A DNA stretch of 64,000 nucleotides from positions 3,658,001-3,722,000 of the forward strand of contig NZ_CP034463.1 in NCBI RefSeq assembly GCF_003955715.1. Reading direction: 5' to 3'. Under the pieces are notes generated by a model. The model was not told the origin of the DNA. It searched no databases and saw nothing but the letters and a program-made list of their open reading frames with translations. Both the position numbers and the translations under genes were made by a program. This DNA is from Streptomyces aquilus. GTDB taxonomy: Bacteria; Actinomycetota; Actinomycetes; Streptomycetales; Streptomycetaceae. The first letter of the stretch is position 1. Every line of letters begins with the position of its first letter. This document shows positions 29,629 to 37,244 of this stretch, piece by piece.

Positions 29629-29640
29629 TACCGATCGGTA
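29629..29640. promoter_or_regulatory. Perfect palindrome TACCGATCGGTA
   Basis: A 12-bp perfect palindrome about 60 bp upstream of the di-heme membrane protein gene. Candidate operator for redox or TetR-type regulation of the two-gene operon. Confidence 0.35.
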
Positions 29641-29699
29641 TGGCTCCACTTAGAGTGCGGCAGCGGGACCGCCTACCCGAACTGCTCGGAGTTGCCCCC

Positions 29700-30983
29700 A
29701 TGAACCCTCGTCGAAGTAACAGCTCGCTCCCCAGGCCCGGCCGCTCGGCCTACGGCATGGCGACGGCTGTCGCTCTGCTCTTCATACCCGTGTTCGTGCT
29801 GGTAGGAGGTGACACGGTCCGTGACTTCCTGAACTTCGGCGCGGGCGTGCTGTCCCTCGTCTCCCTCAGCTGCTCGGTGATCTGGGGTCTGGTCGCCCAG
29901 GACCGGATCTTCCTCAACCCCAAACAGCGGATCATCGGCCAGGCCGTGCACCGCACGACCGCCGTCGGCTCGATCGCCTTCCTGCTGCTGCACATCACCA
30001 CGAAGGTCGCCCTCGACCACACCCAGCTGATCGCCGCGCTCATCCCGTTCTCGCTCGGCGTCACCGGCAGCGCCGGTCTGATCGGCCTCGGCTCGCTGGC
30101 CGGCCTGCTGATGATCTTCGTGGGCATCACCGGCGCCCTGCGCAACCAGTTCGCCTCCCCGGCGCCGGTCGCGGCCCGCTGGCGCGCCATGCACATGCTG
30201 GCCTACCCGGCCTGGTGTTTCGCCCTGATCCACGGGCTCTACGCGGGTCGCCAGGCGAAGCCGATCTTCGTGATCCTCTACGGCCTCTCCCTGGCCGGCG
30301 TCATGGCCGCGCTCGCCCTGCGCGCGGCGCCCCGCCCGGTCAAGCGCAAGGTCGCCGACCGCATCCAGGCGATCCTGGGCACCGAGGAGCGGCCGGGCCG
30401 CGAGGAGCTGGACGCGAGCCGGGCCAGGGTCGCCGAGGCCTCCTCCGCCGCGCTGCCCGGCTACGAGAACGCCCGCACCGCACAGCCGCGCGCGACACCC
30501 TCCTACGACACCCCGGCCCCGGAACCCGCGAACGGCTTCGCGGCCGCCTACCGGGCCGTCACCCCGACACCGCGCATCCCGCAGCAGCCCTCGTACGGCG
30601 CCGCCGACCAGACCGCCCGCATGGACCTGCCGATGGACATGCAGACCACGGAGGCCATGCCCCGCTACGACAGCGGCGGCAGCACCTCGGGCAGCTGGCC
30701 GATCCCGTCGCCGCCGCCGGTCGGCGAGGCGCCTCCGTCGGCCTACGACCCGCTCCAGGACACCGGATACAACATCCCGACCTACCGCAATGCGGACACG
30801 TCCGGATACGGCACGAGTGACGTGTACGACACCGGTGAGTCGAACACCGTTTCCGGCGCGTACTACTCGAACGACACGTACAACAGCGGTCCCGCCACTG
30901 ATCCAACGCCCGGTGAGTCCTACGACTTCGGTGCACCGGGCTCGGGCGAACCTTGGAACATGCCTTCCGGAGGTTATAGGTGA
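29700..30983 (+). CDS. Ferric-reductase-like di-heme transmembrane protein with long cytoplasmic tail
   Basis: 427 residues from ATG 29700 (GGAG 9 nt upstream). About six membrane helices lie between residues 20 and 208. Two histidine pairs, His84/His98 (x13) and His165/His178 (x12), on separate helices match the bis-heme b ligation pattern of the ferric reductase/NOX/MsrQ family. No FAD or NAD domain is attached. Residues ~215-427 are a Tyr/Pro/Ser/Thr-rich, probably disordered tail (YENAR, SYDTPAPE, YNIPTYRNAD, SYDFGAPGSG). The next gene overlaps it by 4 nt and encodes a NuoF-ferredoxin fusion, the likely electron donor. Predicted role: moving electrons from cytosolic NADH to or across the membrane. 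Acceptor unknown. Confidence 0.8.
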   Translation: MNPRRSNSSLPRPGRSAYGMATAVALLFIPVFVLVGGDTVRDFLNFGAGVLSLVSLSCSVIWGLVAQDRIFLNPKQRIIGQAVHRTTAVGSIAFLLLHITTKVALDHTQLIAALIPFSLGVTGSAGLIGLGSLAGLLMIFVGITGALRNQFASPAPVAARWRAMHMLAYPAWCFALIHGLYAGRQAKPIFVILYGLSLAGVMAALALRAAPRPVKRKVADRIQAILGTEERPGREELDASRARVAEASSAALPGYENARTAQPRATPSYDTPAPEPANGFAAAYRAVTPTPRIPQQPSYGAADQTARMDLPMDMQTTEAMPRYDSGGSTSGSWPIPSPPPVGEAPPSAYDPLQDTGYNIPTYRNADTSGYGTSDVYDTGESNTVSGAYYSNDTYNSGPATDPTPGESYDFGAPGSGEPWNMPSGGYR

Positions 30984-32593
30984 ACGAGGCCCTGCCCGAC
31001 GTCCCAGAAGTCCGCGTGGTCGGTCTTCCCCAGCTCACGTCGGGCTTCGACCTTGTCGAAAGACTCGATCTGCCCATGCACCTGAAGGTGCACGGGCCGC
31101 TCGAACCCCTGGGCGGCGAGCAACTCGCGAAGCTCGCCGAGAACATCAACCTGAAGGGCCGCGGCGGCGCGGGCTTCCCCTTCCACAAGAAGCTGCGCTC
31201 GGTCGCCGAGGCGGCCATCAAGCGCGGGGTACGGCCGGTCGTCGTCGTCAACGGCAGCGAGGACGAACCGGCGTGCCGCAAGGACACGGTGCTCATCAAC
31301 CGTGCCCCGCACCTCATCCTGGACGGCGCCCTGCTGGCCGCCGAGGCCCTGGGTGCCCGCACGCTCGTGGTGGGGGTCACCCGGGAGTCCACGCAGCGCT
31401 CCATGGAGGCCGCGCTCGCCGAACGCGGCCTCAGCAACGGCCGCAGATCGGCGCTCCGCGCGCGCGTGCAGCGCAATCCCGTCCGTATGGTCACCGGAGC
31501 CGCGGCCTCGCTGATCCGCTCCATCGACGGCGGCCCGGCGATCCCGCCCGGCCGCAAGGTCAGCGCCTCGCAGAACGGCGTCGGCGGCGCCCCGACCCTG
31601 CTGTCGAACGCCGAGACCTTCGCGCAGCTGGCGATCGCCGCCCGCATCGGCCCCGAGCGCTACGGCAACACCGGCCTGTACGACGAGCCGGGCACCGTCA
31701 TGCTCACGGTCTCCGGCGCGGTCGCCCGCCCCATGGTCATCGAGGTCCCCACGGGCGTGCCGCTGCGCTACGTCCTCCAGCTCGCCGGCGCCCCACCGGT
31801 CCCGCAGGGTGTGCTGACCGGCGGCTACCACGGCAAGTGGATCGACGCGGCGACGGTCAACGAGGCGATCGTCTCCCGCAACTCCCTGGACGCGGTGGGC
31901 GGTTCGCTCGGCGCGGGGGCGATCCTGCCGATCAGCCAGGACACCTGCCCGCTGGGCGAGTCCCTGATGGTGGCCAAGTGGCTGGCCGAGGAGAGCGCGG
32001 GCCAGTGCGGCCCCTGCTACCTCGGACTGCCGGCCGCCGCGCGCGGCATGGAGGACATCCTCAACGGCGGCGGTCCGGCCGCCCTGGAGGCGCTCAAGCA
32101 GGTCGCCAAGAACGTGAAGCGGCGCGGCGCGTGCTCGCACCCGGACGGCTCGGCGATGTTCCTGGAGTCGACCATCAAGGCGTTCACCGACGACCTCGCC
32201 GCCCACGTCCTCGGAAACGGCTGCGGACGGCCCGTGGAGGGCGTTCTGCCGCTCTTCGAGGGCGGCAAGACCCCGGTGGGCATCCCCGGCGGCGGCGAGG
32301 CCGAGGAGAACGGCCCCAGCCGTCAGAAGATCTACGTCGACTGGACGCTGTGCCGCGGCCACGGACTGTGCGCCGACATCCTCCCGGAGGTCTTCGAACT
32401 CGGCGCCGACGGCTTCCCCACGGTCGCCCAGGCCCAGGTCCCCCGCTACGCCGAGGCGAAGGCCCTGCGCGCGGTGCGCCGCTGCCCCGCCCTCGCCCTG
32501 CGCCTGGAGGAGTCGGCCCCCCGCGACAACGGCCAGTCCCGCAACCTCCCGGTCCTCTCCCAGGGCCGCGGCCGCCGGGCGCTGGGCCGCTGA
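30980..32593 (+). CDS. NuoF-like NADH:flavin subunit fused to a ferredoxin domain
   Basis: 537 residues from the GTG at 30980, overlapping the previous stop (GTGA), with GGAGG upstream. Residues ~30-420 match NuoF/51-kDa subunit of complex I: FMN loop GRGGAGFPFHKKL, NAD region NGSEDEPACRKD, soluble-ligand-binding-like beta domain, and iron-sulfur region SAGQCGPC plus Cys385. The usual first Cys of the [4Fe-4S] motif (SCGxCxPC) is Ala340 here, leaving Cys343, Cys346 and Cys385. Residues ~450-510 add a ferredoxin of the Cys458-x2-His461-x2-Cys464...Cys502-Pro type, as in actinobacterial P450 ferredoxins. It is separate from any nuo operon. It likely oxidises NAD(P)H and passes electrons through FMN and clusters to the membrane heme protein. 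Confidence 0.85.
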   Translation: MNEALPDVPEVRVVGLPQLTSGFDLVERLDLPMHLKVHGPLEPLGGEQLAKLAENINLKGRGGAGFPFHKKLRSVAEAAIKRGVRPVVVVNGSEDEPACRKDTVLINRAPHLILDGALLAAEALGARTLVVGVTRESTQRSMEAALAERGLSNGRRSALRARVQRNPVRMVTGAAASLIRSIDGGPAIPPGRKVSASQNGVGGAPTLLSNAETFAQLAIAARIGPERYGNTGLYDEPGTVMLTVSGAVARPMVIEVPTGVPLRYVLQLAGAPPVPQGVLTGGYHGKWIDAATVNEAIVSRNSLDAVGGSLGAGAILPISQDTCPLGESLMVAKWLAEESAGQCGPCYLGLPAAARGMEDILNGGGPAALEALKQVAKNVKRRGACSHPDGSAMFLESTIKAFTDDLAAHVLGNGCGRPVEGVLPLFEGGKTPVGIPGGGEAEENGPSRQKIYVDWTLCRGHGLCADILPEVFELGADGFPTVAQAQVPRYAEAKALRAVRRCPALALRLEESAPRDNGQSRNLPVLSQGRGRRALGR

Positions 32594-32603
32594 GTCGACA
32601 GCA

Positions 32604-32636
32604 CGAAGGGGCCGCCCGATCCGGGCGGCCCCTTCG
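32604..32636 (+). terminator. Strong terminator after the redox operon
   Basis: CGAAGGGGCCGCCCG (32604-32618) is perfectly complementary to CGGGCGGCCCCTTCG (32622-32636) with a 3-nt loop, 11 nt after the stop codon. Confidence 0.85.
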
Positions 32637-32679
32637 TCGTTCGGGGAGCACGAGGACAACTGCCCCTGGAAACGCAAGA

Positions 32680-32709
32680 ATCCCGCCGGATCTTTCGATC
32701 CGGCGGGAT
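32680..32709 (-). terminator. Hairpin downstream of tRNA-Ala (first copy)
   Basis: ATCCCGCCGGATC (32680-32692), loop TTTC, GATCCGGCGGGAT (32697-32709): 13 perfect pairs, 8 bp past the 3' end of the minus-strand tRNA. Confidence 0.7.
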
Positions 32710-32716
32710 CTTTCTG

Positions 32717-32789
32717 TGGAGCTAAGGAGAATTGAACTCCTGACCTCCTGCATGCCATGCAGGCGCTCTACCAACTGAGCTATAGCCCC
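32717..32789 (-). tRNA. tRNA-Ala (anticodon GGC), copy 1
   Basis: 73 nt on the minus strand beginning GGGGCTATAGCTCAGTTGG. Acceptor GGGGCTA/TAGCTCC, D-arm GCTC/GAGC, anticodon arm CCTGC-ATGGCAT-GCAGG (anticodon GGC), variable AGGTC, T-arm AGGAG-TTCAATT-CTCCT and discriminator A. The CCA end is not encoded. An identical gene is at 35849-35921. Confidence 0.97.
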
Positions 32790-32890
32790 TTGCCTGGTGT
32801 CTCCCGGGGTTTCCCCCGGCGACGACGCCAACATTAACCGGCCCCGGGGCGGAACACCAAATCGTTTCCGGCCCCCAGCGGACGAACCGG

Positions 32891-33124
32891 TCAAGCCGTC
32901 ACGAACGAGTAGAAACGCTTGAGTGTGCAGTGCTCCTCCAGGAGTCGACCGTAGATCGGCTCACCCTCGAGTTCGCGGTACGTCTCGATCGGGTCGCCTT
33001 TTATGATCAGCGCCCGCGCGCATTCCTCGCACCAGTACTGGTAGTCGGGATTGAGCGGCTCCATGTCCCGGACGATCGGCGTCCCGCTGCCGCACCAATC
33101 GCACTTTCGCCTGTGTGCACCCAT
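32891..33124 (-). CDS. Small zinc-ribbon-like protein (77 aa)
   Basis: 77 residues, MGAHRRKCDWCGSGTPIVRD then YQYWCEECARALIIKGDPIETYRELEGEPIYGRLLEEH. Two CxxC pairs (CDWC, CEEC) would bind one zinc. The rest is charged and helical. It starts 3 bp after the stop of another zinc-ribbon mini-protein, with GGAG 9 nt upstream, so the two form an operon. No known family; possibly nucleic-acid or protein binding. Confidence 0.75.
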   Translation of the reverse strand: MGAHRRKCDWCGSGTPIVRDMEPLNPDYQYWCEECARALIIKGDPIETYRELEGEPIYGRLLEEHCTLKRFYSFVTA

Positions 33125-33127
33125 CGA

Positions 33128-33301
33128 TCAGCTCCAGCTGTGGCCGCAGGCCGTGCACACGTAGGAGATTCCGCCGTTGTCACCGAGGACTTGGGCGACA
33201 TGGAGGGAACCGCAGGAAGGGCAGGTGAGCCGGGTGACCGTGTCCCGTGTCGACGCTGCTTCAAGGAGGTGGCCGACCTCCTTGAGGATGCTCGCAGGCA
33301 T
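33128..33301 (-). CDS. Small zinc-ribbon protein (57 aa)
   Basis: 57 residues starting MPASILKEVGHLLEAAST and ending YVCTACGHSWS. CPSC and CTAC pairs separated by ~24 residues make a classic zinc ribbon of the kind seen in ribosomal proteins, transcription factors and DUF-type Streptomyces mini-proteins. GGGAG lies about 8 nt before the ATG. It leads a two-gene operon with the 77-aa protein. It is shorter than usual gene-calling limits but well supported by motif and spacing. Confidence 0.75.
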   Translation of the reverse strand: MPASILKEVGHLLEAASTRDTVTRLTCPSCGSLHVAQVLGDNGGISYVCTACGHSWS

Positions 33302-33370
33302 CACTGCTCCCTCCCGTCGGGCCGCGCCCCCTTCCGGCCGTTTGATTCTGCCACGGCCGGACCAATACGG

Positions 33371-34840
33371 TCAGCGACGCCTCAGTACCAGTCCGGACAC
33401 GGCCCCCAGGGCGGCCGTCCCGGCCAGCGCGAACATGCACGCCGAAAGCGCCTCCGCAGAGGTATACGCCTCCAAGGCCCCGAGTGACTCAAGCCGGTTC
33501 AAGAACAGTGTGCCGAACGCCGCGACACCGGTCAGCTGGCCGAGCTGGGTGACCGTGGCGAGCAGCCCGCTGGCGTCCGCCGCGTCCTCGGGCCGCACCG
33601 TGGCCAGCGCCCGGGTCAGGGTGGGGCTGAAGGCGAGCGCGAGACCGACGCCGACCCCGGCGTACGACACGTACACCCACACCCCGCCGTCGCCGCCGCC
33701 GTCGAGCGCCAGGCCGACCCCGGCCACGGCCACCGCGGTGAGCAGGAACCCGGTCGGTGCCAGGGCGCGCTGCCATGCGGCGGGCCAGCGCCGCCAGGTC
33801 AGTCCGACCACGCCGAAGACGACCGCGGTCGGCGCGAAGGTGAGTCCGGCGCGCAGGGCGCTGTAGCCGAGGCCGCCCTGGACGTGCAGCGTGAGCACGA
33901 ACAGGAAGCCCCCGTTGACCGCCATGGCGGCCAGGATCCGCAGCACGGCCAGGCCCATGCCGGGGTGGCGCAGCACCCGGGGTGCGATCAGCGGGTCGCC
34001 GCCGCGGCGGGCGAGCCCGGACTCGTACCGCCAGAACACCGCGAACAGCACGGCGGCCGTGCCCAGCGACAGCCACGACCACAGCGGCCAGTCCTCCTCC
34101 TGCCCGAGCACCAGCGGCACCGTGAACAGCGACACGGCCGCGCCGAGCAGCACCAGTCCCGGCAGGTCCATGCCGCGCCCGCGCTCCGGCTCGCCCCCGC
34201 GTTCCCGCGGCAGGACACGTCGGCCGATGATCAGGAGGACGGCGCCGACGGGCACGTTCACCAGGAACACCGGCCGCCAGCCCGTGCCCAACAGATCGGC
34301 GCTGACCAGGACTCCGCCGAGGATCTGCCCGGCGGCGGCGCCGACGGCGAGGACGGCGGAGTACGCGCCGAGCGCCTTCACCCGCGCCTCGCCGACGAAG
34401 TTGCGCTGGATGAGGCTGAGCACCTGCGGGATCATCACCGCCGAACCGGCGCCCTGGATCAGCCGGAAGGCGATGAGTTCCGTGGCGCCCTGCGCGAGAC
34501 CGCAGGCGAGCGAGGCGGCGGTGAACAGCGCCATCCCGGCGAGGTGGACCCGGCCGTGCCCGAACCGGTCGCCGAGCCGGGCCCCGGTGATCAGCAGCAC
34601 GGAGTAGGTGATGGTGTAGCCGGCGACCACCAGCTGCAACTCCGCGCCGGAGGCGTGGAGTTCGGTACCGATGGTGGGGGCCGCGACGTTGACGATGAAG
34701 ACGTCGAGCAGCGCCATGAACAGGGCGGCGAGCACGACGGCGAGCAGCGGCCCGGGGCCTTTGTCAGTGCCGGGTGCTTCACTGATCGCAGTGCTGGGAA
34801 CGGGTGCTGCACCCGGTCCGGAACGGGGTGTTGTCGTCAT
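33371..34840 (-). CDS. MFS drug exporter of the DHA2 (EmrB/QacA) family
   Basis: 489 residues from ATG 34840. Fourteen predicted membrane helices. DHA2 motifs include LLDVFIVNVAAPTIGTEL in helix 1, the loop GARLGDRFGHGRVHLAGM (motif A), motif C-like AAAGQILGGVLVS and NVPVGAVLL. Such proton-driven exporters remove toxic compounds or antibiotics. It is divergent from an MmyB-type regulator whose product probably represses it. The promoter region is 109 bp. No ribosome site is seen, so the mRNA may be leaderless. Confidence 0.93.
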   Translation of the reverse strand: MTTTPRSGPGAAPVPSTAISEAPGTDKGPGPLLAVVLAALFMALLDVFIVNVAAPTIGTELHASGAELQLVVAGYTITYSVLLITGARLGDRFGHGRVHLAGMALFTAASLACGLAQGATELIAFRLIQGAGSAVMIPQVLSLIQRNFVGEARVKALGAYSAVLAVGAAAGQILGGVLVSADLLGTGWRPVFLVNVPVGAVLLIIGRRVLPRERGGEPERGRGMDLPGLVLLGAAVSLFTVPLVLGQEEDWPLWSWLSLGTAAVLFAVFWRYESGLARRGGDPLIAPRVLRHPGMGLAVLRILAAMAVNGGFLFVLTLHVQGGLGYSALRAGLTFAPTAVVFGVVGLTWRRWPAAWQRALAPTGFLLTAVAVAGVGLALDGGGDGGVWVYVSYAGVGVGLALAFSPTLTRALATVRPEDAADASGLLATVTQLGQLTGVAAFGTLFLNRLESLGALEAYTSAEALSACMFALAGTAALGAVSGLVLRRR

Positions 34841-34888
34841 GGCGTCGAGCGTGCCGCCGCTCCGGTACGGGTGCCGAGAGCCCACTGA

Positions 34889-34905
34889 TGCTGGTACTGA
34901 CAGCA
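34889..34905. promoter_or_regulatory. Candidate operator in the MFS/regulator divergent promoter
   Basis: TGCTG-GTACTGA-CAGCA is a 5+7+5 inverted repeat midway between the divergent exporter and regulator genes, the expected place for autoregulation. Confidence 0.35.
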
Positions 34906-34949
34906 CCTGGCAGCGCACGGTCCGGGCGTCGACGATGGGGGGTGTGACG

Positions 34950-35798
34950 ATGGGGACGACACAGCGCCGCCGACCTGAGCTGGCCGCGTTCCTGCGCAGC
35001 AGGCGGGCGCGGGTGACACCGCAGGACGTGGGGATGCCACCGGGCTTACGGCGCCGTACGCCGGGGTTGCGGCGTGAGGAGGTCGCCCAGCTCTCGGGGG
35101 TGGGCGTGACCTGGTACACGTGGCTGGAGCAGGGCCGCCCGATCAACGCCTCCGCGCAGGTCCTGGACGCCGTGGCCCGCACCCTGCGGCTCGATCCGCC
35201 GGAGCGGGAGCATCTGTACCACCTGGCGGAGGTGCCGTACTCCGCCGTCCCGGAGGCCGCCGCGCAGACCCCGGGTCCGGAGATCCAGGGCATCATCGAC
35301 GCCCTCGAACCGCGCCCGGCGGTGGTCTACAACGCGCGGTACGACATCCTGGCCGCCAACGACGTGTACCGCACCGTGTTCGGCGCGCCGCTGGTGCAGC
35401 GCTCCGGTCGCCTTCCCAACGCCCTGTGGGGGCTGTTCACCGCGGCGGAGGACGACTGCCCGCTGATGTTCCGGGAGAGGGAGCTGCCGTCGATGGTCGC
35501 GACCCTGCGCGCGGCCTACGGCCTGCATGCCGGCGAGCCCTCCTGGGAGGACTTCATACGCAAGCTGTCCGCGGCGAGTCCGCTGTTCGCCCGGCTGTGG
35601 GAGAGCGGCGACGTGGCGGAGCCCGGACGGCATGTGAAGGGTTTCCGGCATGCGGCGGTGGGCGAGCTGCGGATGACGTCGGTGTCGTTGTCGATCCACG
35701 GGATGCCGGAGTGCCGGATCGTCGTCTACACGCCGGACGACGAGGAGACGGCGCGGCGGACGGCCCGCCTGGTGGAAATGAAAAATCCCGCCCTCTAG
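34950..35798 (+). CDS. HTH (XRE-type) regulator with MmyB-like ligand-binding domain
   Basis: 282 residues from ATG 34950 (GGGGGG upstream; an ATG 5 codons earlier is possible). The N-terminal HTH (ELAAFLRSRRARVTPQDVG...LRREEVAQLSGVGVTWYTWLEQGR) and the C-terminal MmyB-type PAS-like domain (VVYNARYDILAANDVYRTVFG) are typical of a large actinobacterial family that binds fatty-acid-like ligands and controls adjacent oxidoreductases or exporters. It is divergent from the MFS exporter. Its last codons overlap the terminator of the convergent tRNA-Ala. Confidence 0.93.
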   Translation: MGTTQRRRPELAAFLRSRRARVTPQDVGMPPGLRRRTPGLRREEVAQLSGVGVTWYTWLEQGRPINASAQVLDAVARTLRLDPPEREHLYHLAEVPYSAVPEAAAQTPGPEIQGIIDALEPRPAVVYNARYDILAANDVYRTVFGAPLVQRSGRLPNALWGLFTAAEDDCPLMFRERELPSMVATLRAAYGLHAGEPSWEDFIRKLSAASPLFARLWESGDVAEPGRHVKGFRHAAVGELRMTSVSLSIHGMPECRIVVYTPDDEETARRTARLVEMKNPAL

Positions 35799-35807
35799 GG
35801 ACGGGAT
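35785..35807 (-). terminator. Rho-independent terminator of tRNA-Ala copy 2
   Basis: On the minus strand ATCCCG-t-CCC / GGG-c-CGGGAT forms a hairpin followed by TTTTT (complement of AAAAA at 35781-35785), about 40 bp past the tRNA. It overlaps the 3' end of the convergent regulator gene. Confidence 0.75.
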
Positions 35808-35848
35808 CTTCATCAACTGATCTTTGACAACTCGAGAGTGTCGATCTG

Positions 35849-35921
35849 TGGAGCTAAGGAGAATTGAACTCCTGACCTCCTGCATGCCATGCAGGCGCTC
35901 TACCAACTGAGCTATAGCCCC
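35849..35921 (-). tRNA. tRNA-Ala (anticodon GGC), copy 2
   Basis: 73 nt, base-for-base identical to the gene at 32717-32789, same strand, 3.1 kb apart. A TAAAGT -10 element (35966-35961, minus strand) lies about 40 bp upstream. The histidine phosphatase gene lies upstream on the same strand. Confidence 0.97.
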
Positions 35922-35996
35922 AAGCTTCGTTCTTCCCGCTCGGCGGGGCGAACAAGAAGAACTTTAGCCTGCGACCTGCCGGAAAGTGAAATCCGC

Positions 35997-36671
35997 TCAG
36001 TCGTCGTCCCCGAGCACCGGTTCCGGCAGGGTGCCGGCGTTGTGCTCGAGCAGCCGCCAGCCACGAGCGCCCTCGCCGAGGACGGACCAGCAGCAGTTGG
36101 AGAGGCCGCCGAGGCTCTCCCAGCTCCGGGCCTCCAGGCCGAGGAGGCGGCCGATGGTGGTGCGGATGGTGCCGCCGTGGCTGACGACGACGAGGGTGCC
36201 CCCGTCGGGGAGCTTGTCGGCGTGCCGGAGCACCACGGGGGCGGCGCGGTCGGCCACCTCGGTCTCCAGCTCGCCGCCGCCGCGGCGGACCGGCTCACCG
36301 CGCTTCCACGCGGCGTACTCCGCGCCGTAGGAGGCGATGATCTCCTCGTGCGTCAGCCCCTGCCAGGCGCCCGCGTACGTCTCGCGCAGGCCCTCGTCGT
36401 GGCTGACGTCGAGGCCGGTGAGCACGGCGAGCTCGGCGGCCGTGTTCGCGGCCCGCTGGAGGTCCGAGGCGATGATGGCGTCGGGCTTCAGGGAGGCGAG
36501 CAGCCGGGCGGCGCGGCGGGCCTGGGCGACGCCGGTCTCGGTGAGGGCGACGTCCGTGGTGCCCTGGAAGCGGCGTTCCACGTTCCAGGAGGTCTGGCCG
36601 TGCCGCCACAGGATGACGCGGCGGCCGCGGCCGCCCCGCTTCGCGTCCGTCACCTCACCCGTGGCACTCAT
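35997..36671 (-). CDS. Histidine phosphatase family protein (phosphoglycerate-mutase-like)
   Basis: 224 residues. RHG motif in VILWRHGQTSWN with the catalytic His, ALTETGVAQARRAA, and the second His in VVVSHGGTIRTTIG. Members dephosphorylate sugar phosphates, nucleotides or proteins. In actinobacteria this gene next to rsfS is sometimes suggested to be a 3-phosphoglycerate or glucosyl-phosphoglycerate phosphatase, which cannot be resolved here. Its ATG overlaps the rsfS stop (ATGA), so it is translationally coupled. Confidence 0.93.
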   Translation of the reverse strand: MSATGEVTDAKRGGRGRRVILWRHGQTSWNVERRFQGTTDVALTETGVAQARRAARLLASLKPDAIIASDLQRAANTAAELAVLTGLDVSHDEGLRETYAGAWQGLTHEEIIASYGAEYAAWKRGEPVRRGGGELETEVADRAAPVVLRHADKLPDGGTLVVVSHGGTIRTTIGRLLGLEARSWESLGGLSNCCWSVLGEGARGWRLLEHNAGTLPEPVLGDDD

Positions 36672-37114
36672 CGCCAGTCACCATCGAGGTCGGCGGACTC
36701 CTCGGCGGCCTGGAGCTTGGCGTGCTCCTCGGCCTTGCCGCGGGTGGCCTTGGCGTCCTCGGGCAGGTCCAGCTCGGGGCAGTCCTTCCACAGCCGCTCC
36801 AGGGCGTAGAAGACACGCTCCTCGCTGTGCTGGACGTGGACGACGATGTCGACGTAGTCGAGCAGGACCCAGCGGGCCTCGCGGTCGCCCTCGCGGCGTA
36901 CCGGCTTGGCGCCGAGCTCCTTCTGCAGGCGCTCCTCGATCTCGTCGACGATCGACTTGACCTGACGGTCGTTGGGCGCGGAGGCCAGCAGGAAGGCGTC
37001 CGTGATCGACAGCACGTCGCTGACGTCGTAGGCGATGATGTCGTGCGCGAGCTTGTCGGCGGCCGCCTGGGCGGCGGTGTGGATGAGCTCGATGGAGCGG
37101 TCAGTGGCGGTCAC
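36668..37114 (-). CDS. rsfS: Ribosome silencing factor RsfS
   Basis: 148 residues from GTG 37114. The conserved core LAHDIIAYDVSDVLSITDAFLLASAPNDRQVKSIVDEIEERL...EARWVLLDYVDIVVHVQ is the RsfS/Iojap (DUF143) fold. It binds ribosomal protein uL14 and prevents subunit joining during nutrient limitation. A charged C-terminal extension (KATRGKAEEHAKLQAAEESADLDGDWR) is typical of streptomycetes. The order nadD-LCP-rsfS-phosphatase is conserved. Confidence 0.97.
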   Translation of the reverse strand: MTATDRSIELIHTAAQAAADKLAHDIIAYDVSDVLSITDAFLLASAPNDRQVKSIVDEIEERLQKELGAKPVRREGDREARWVLLDYVDIVVHVQHSEERVFYALERLWKDCPELDLPEDAKATRGKAEEHAKLQAAEESADLDGDWR

Positions 37115-37244
37115 TACACGGCTTTCGGTCGGCGGTCACTTGACCTCAAGGGTCTCACGGACCGCCGAGCGCACCCCATGTGATTAAGGAACCACCAGGT
37201 GGGGCCGGGTCACGGGTGTCCGCGACCCGGCCTCACGGGGGCCG

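Noticed and set aside
32717..35921. Integrated mobile element between the two tRNA-Ala genes
   Set aside because: No integrase, transposase or partial tRNA att copy is visible; base composition matches the surroundings, so only a duplication hypothesis is kept.
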